Assembly (NCBI GenBank): GCA_914767715.1
Contig: OU612070.1
Span: 5,225,501 to 5,289,500, forward strand
DNA length: 64,000 nt
Direction: 5' to 3'
Source of the DNA: Membranipora membranacea
Lineage: Eukaryota; Bryozoa; Gymnolaemata; Cheilostomatida; Membraniporidae
Position 1 is the stretch's first letter; the number at the start of each line of letters is the position of its first letter. The translations under genes were made by a program, and so were the position numbers. Under the pieces are notes generated by a model. The model searched no databases. It saw only the letters and a program-made list of their open reading frames with translations, and was not told the DNA's origin. This document shows, piece by piece, positions 63,423 to 64,000 of this stretch.

Positions 63423-64000
63423 CTGAAATTTGAAGAGCAGAATTGTGTTAAATATCATATGAAGTTATCGTGTTAAACATAACGGGAAATTCCTAAATCG
63501 TCGATCTCCATCACCTACTGTAAAACTGCCTTTGATATCATTGGTATCCATTTAAACTCCACTTTTACTTTTTGGTTCCTTTTCAACAATTTATAGTGTT
63601 TAAAATATATGCACTAAAGTGGTGAAATAAAATAAGGCAGTGGCATGGTCAGATAGGTCAGGGACTAGTGAGGTGACCATCTGATTGACTAGACAAATAA
63701 GGCTACTGTCCCCAGGGCTGGCCTGGACCACAGCCTACAAGGCACTTAGAACTCATTTAAGTTACATGGTATGGTATAGCATGTTAGTGAATTGATAACA
63801 GCAGGTTTAGATGCAAATTAGCAATGAAAACTGATGAATATGAAGGGAACTCAACAAGGTCAACTGGAATTGTGGCCCACATGCAGTCTCCCATTTGGCA
63901 TAAAAAATACTCCGATCTGATGAATAGTTTTACTAAAATTGACAATATGCCAAGAGGTATTTATCCTCTTAGATCCTCCTGATTATACATGTGAGGGACC
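63423..64000. other. 5' intron sequence of the giant gene; no exon seen
   Basis: The first recognised exon opens in phase 1 after an ATTTCAG acceptor at 63423-63429, so transcription must begin further upstream. I looked for a signal-peptide exon with a GT donor in this 578-bp stretch on the minus strand and found none. Confidence 0.5.

Noticed and set aside
1-64000. CRISPR array, operons, ribosome-binding sites, rRNA
   Set aside because: The spliced gene structures show this is eukaryotic DNA; no regularly spaced direct repeats or rRNA-like sequence was seen.

Overview
The window is nuclear DNA from an invertebrate animal. It is AT-rich, its genes are split into many short exons with GT..AG introns, and it carries families typical of animals: a rhodopsin-class GPCR, an animal haem peroxidase, thrombospondin type 1 repeats, a C-type lectin, mucin-like Ser/Thr regions, tRNA-derived SINEs and short fold-back DNA transposons. 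A sponge or another early-branching marine animal is my best guess, but the sequence does not prove it. I rebuilt the gene models by hand from splice sites and intron phase, with no database search.

Layout. (1) 1.7-12.0 kb, minus strand: a seven-exon class A GPCR (417 aa). Its introns hold a hAT-like fold-back element (5.4-5.9 kb), a tRNA-like SINE (4.2 kb) and a frameshifted relic of a repetitive CXC-domain gene (7.1-9.2 kb). An almost perfect 53-4-53 hairpin with a 9-bp target duplication lies just upstream of its start codon. (2) 13.4-22.5 kb, minus strand: a 17-exon secreted haem peroxidase (1068 aa). It has a signal peptide, two collagen-like Gly-X-Y blocks before the catalytic domain and a long Pro/Tyr-rich repeat tail after it. 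(3) 22.6-30.5 kb: gene-poor DNA with repeats and one doubtful ORF. (4) 30.6-63.4 kb, minus strand: one very large gene. Forty exons join in consistent phase into at least 2338 residues, and the 5' end is missing. It encodes a single-pass membrane protein: PAN/apple-like modules, Cys-rich and glycosylated modules, a mucin-like stretch, about eight to ten TSP1-like repeats split by a second Thr-rich mucin exon, one transmembrane helix and a short tail. (5) Inside an intron of that gene, on the plus strand (32.95-33.76 kb), sits a two-exon secreted C-type lectin with an in-frame TAG in place of the usual first-helix Trp. Another intron (35.0-36.3 kb) holds a 1.33-kb near-palindrome flanked by TTAA.

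Taken together, three of the four recognisable genes make secreted or cell-surface products (a matrix peroxidase, a giant mucin/TSP1 receptor-like protein and a lectin). The fourth is a cell-surface receptor. The locus could serve epithelial surface, adhesion or defence biology, but that link is inference from gene content only.
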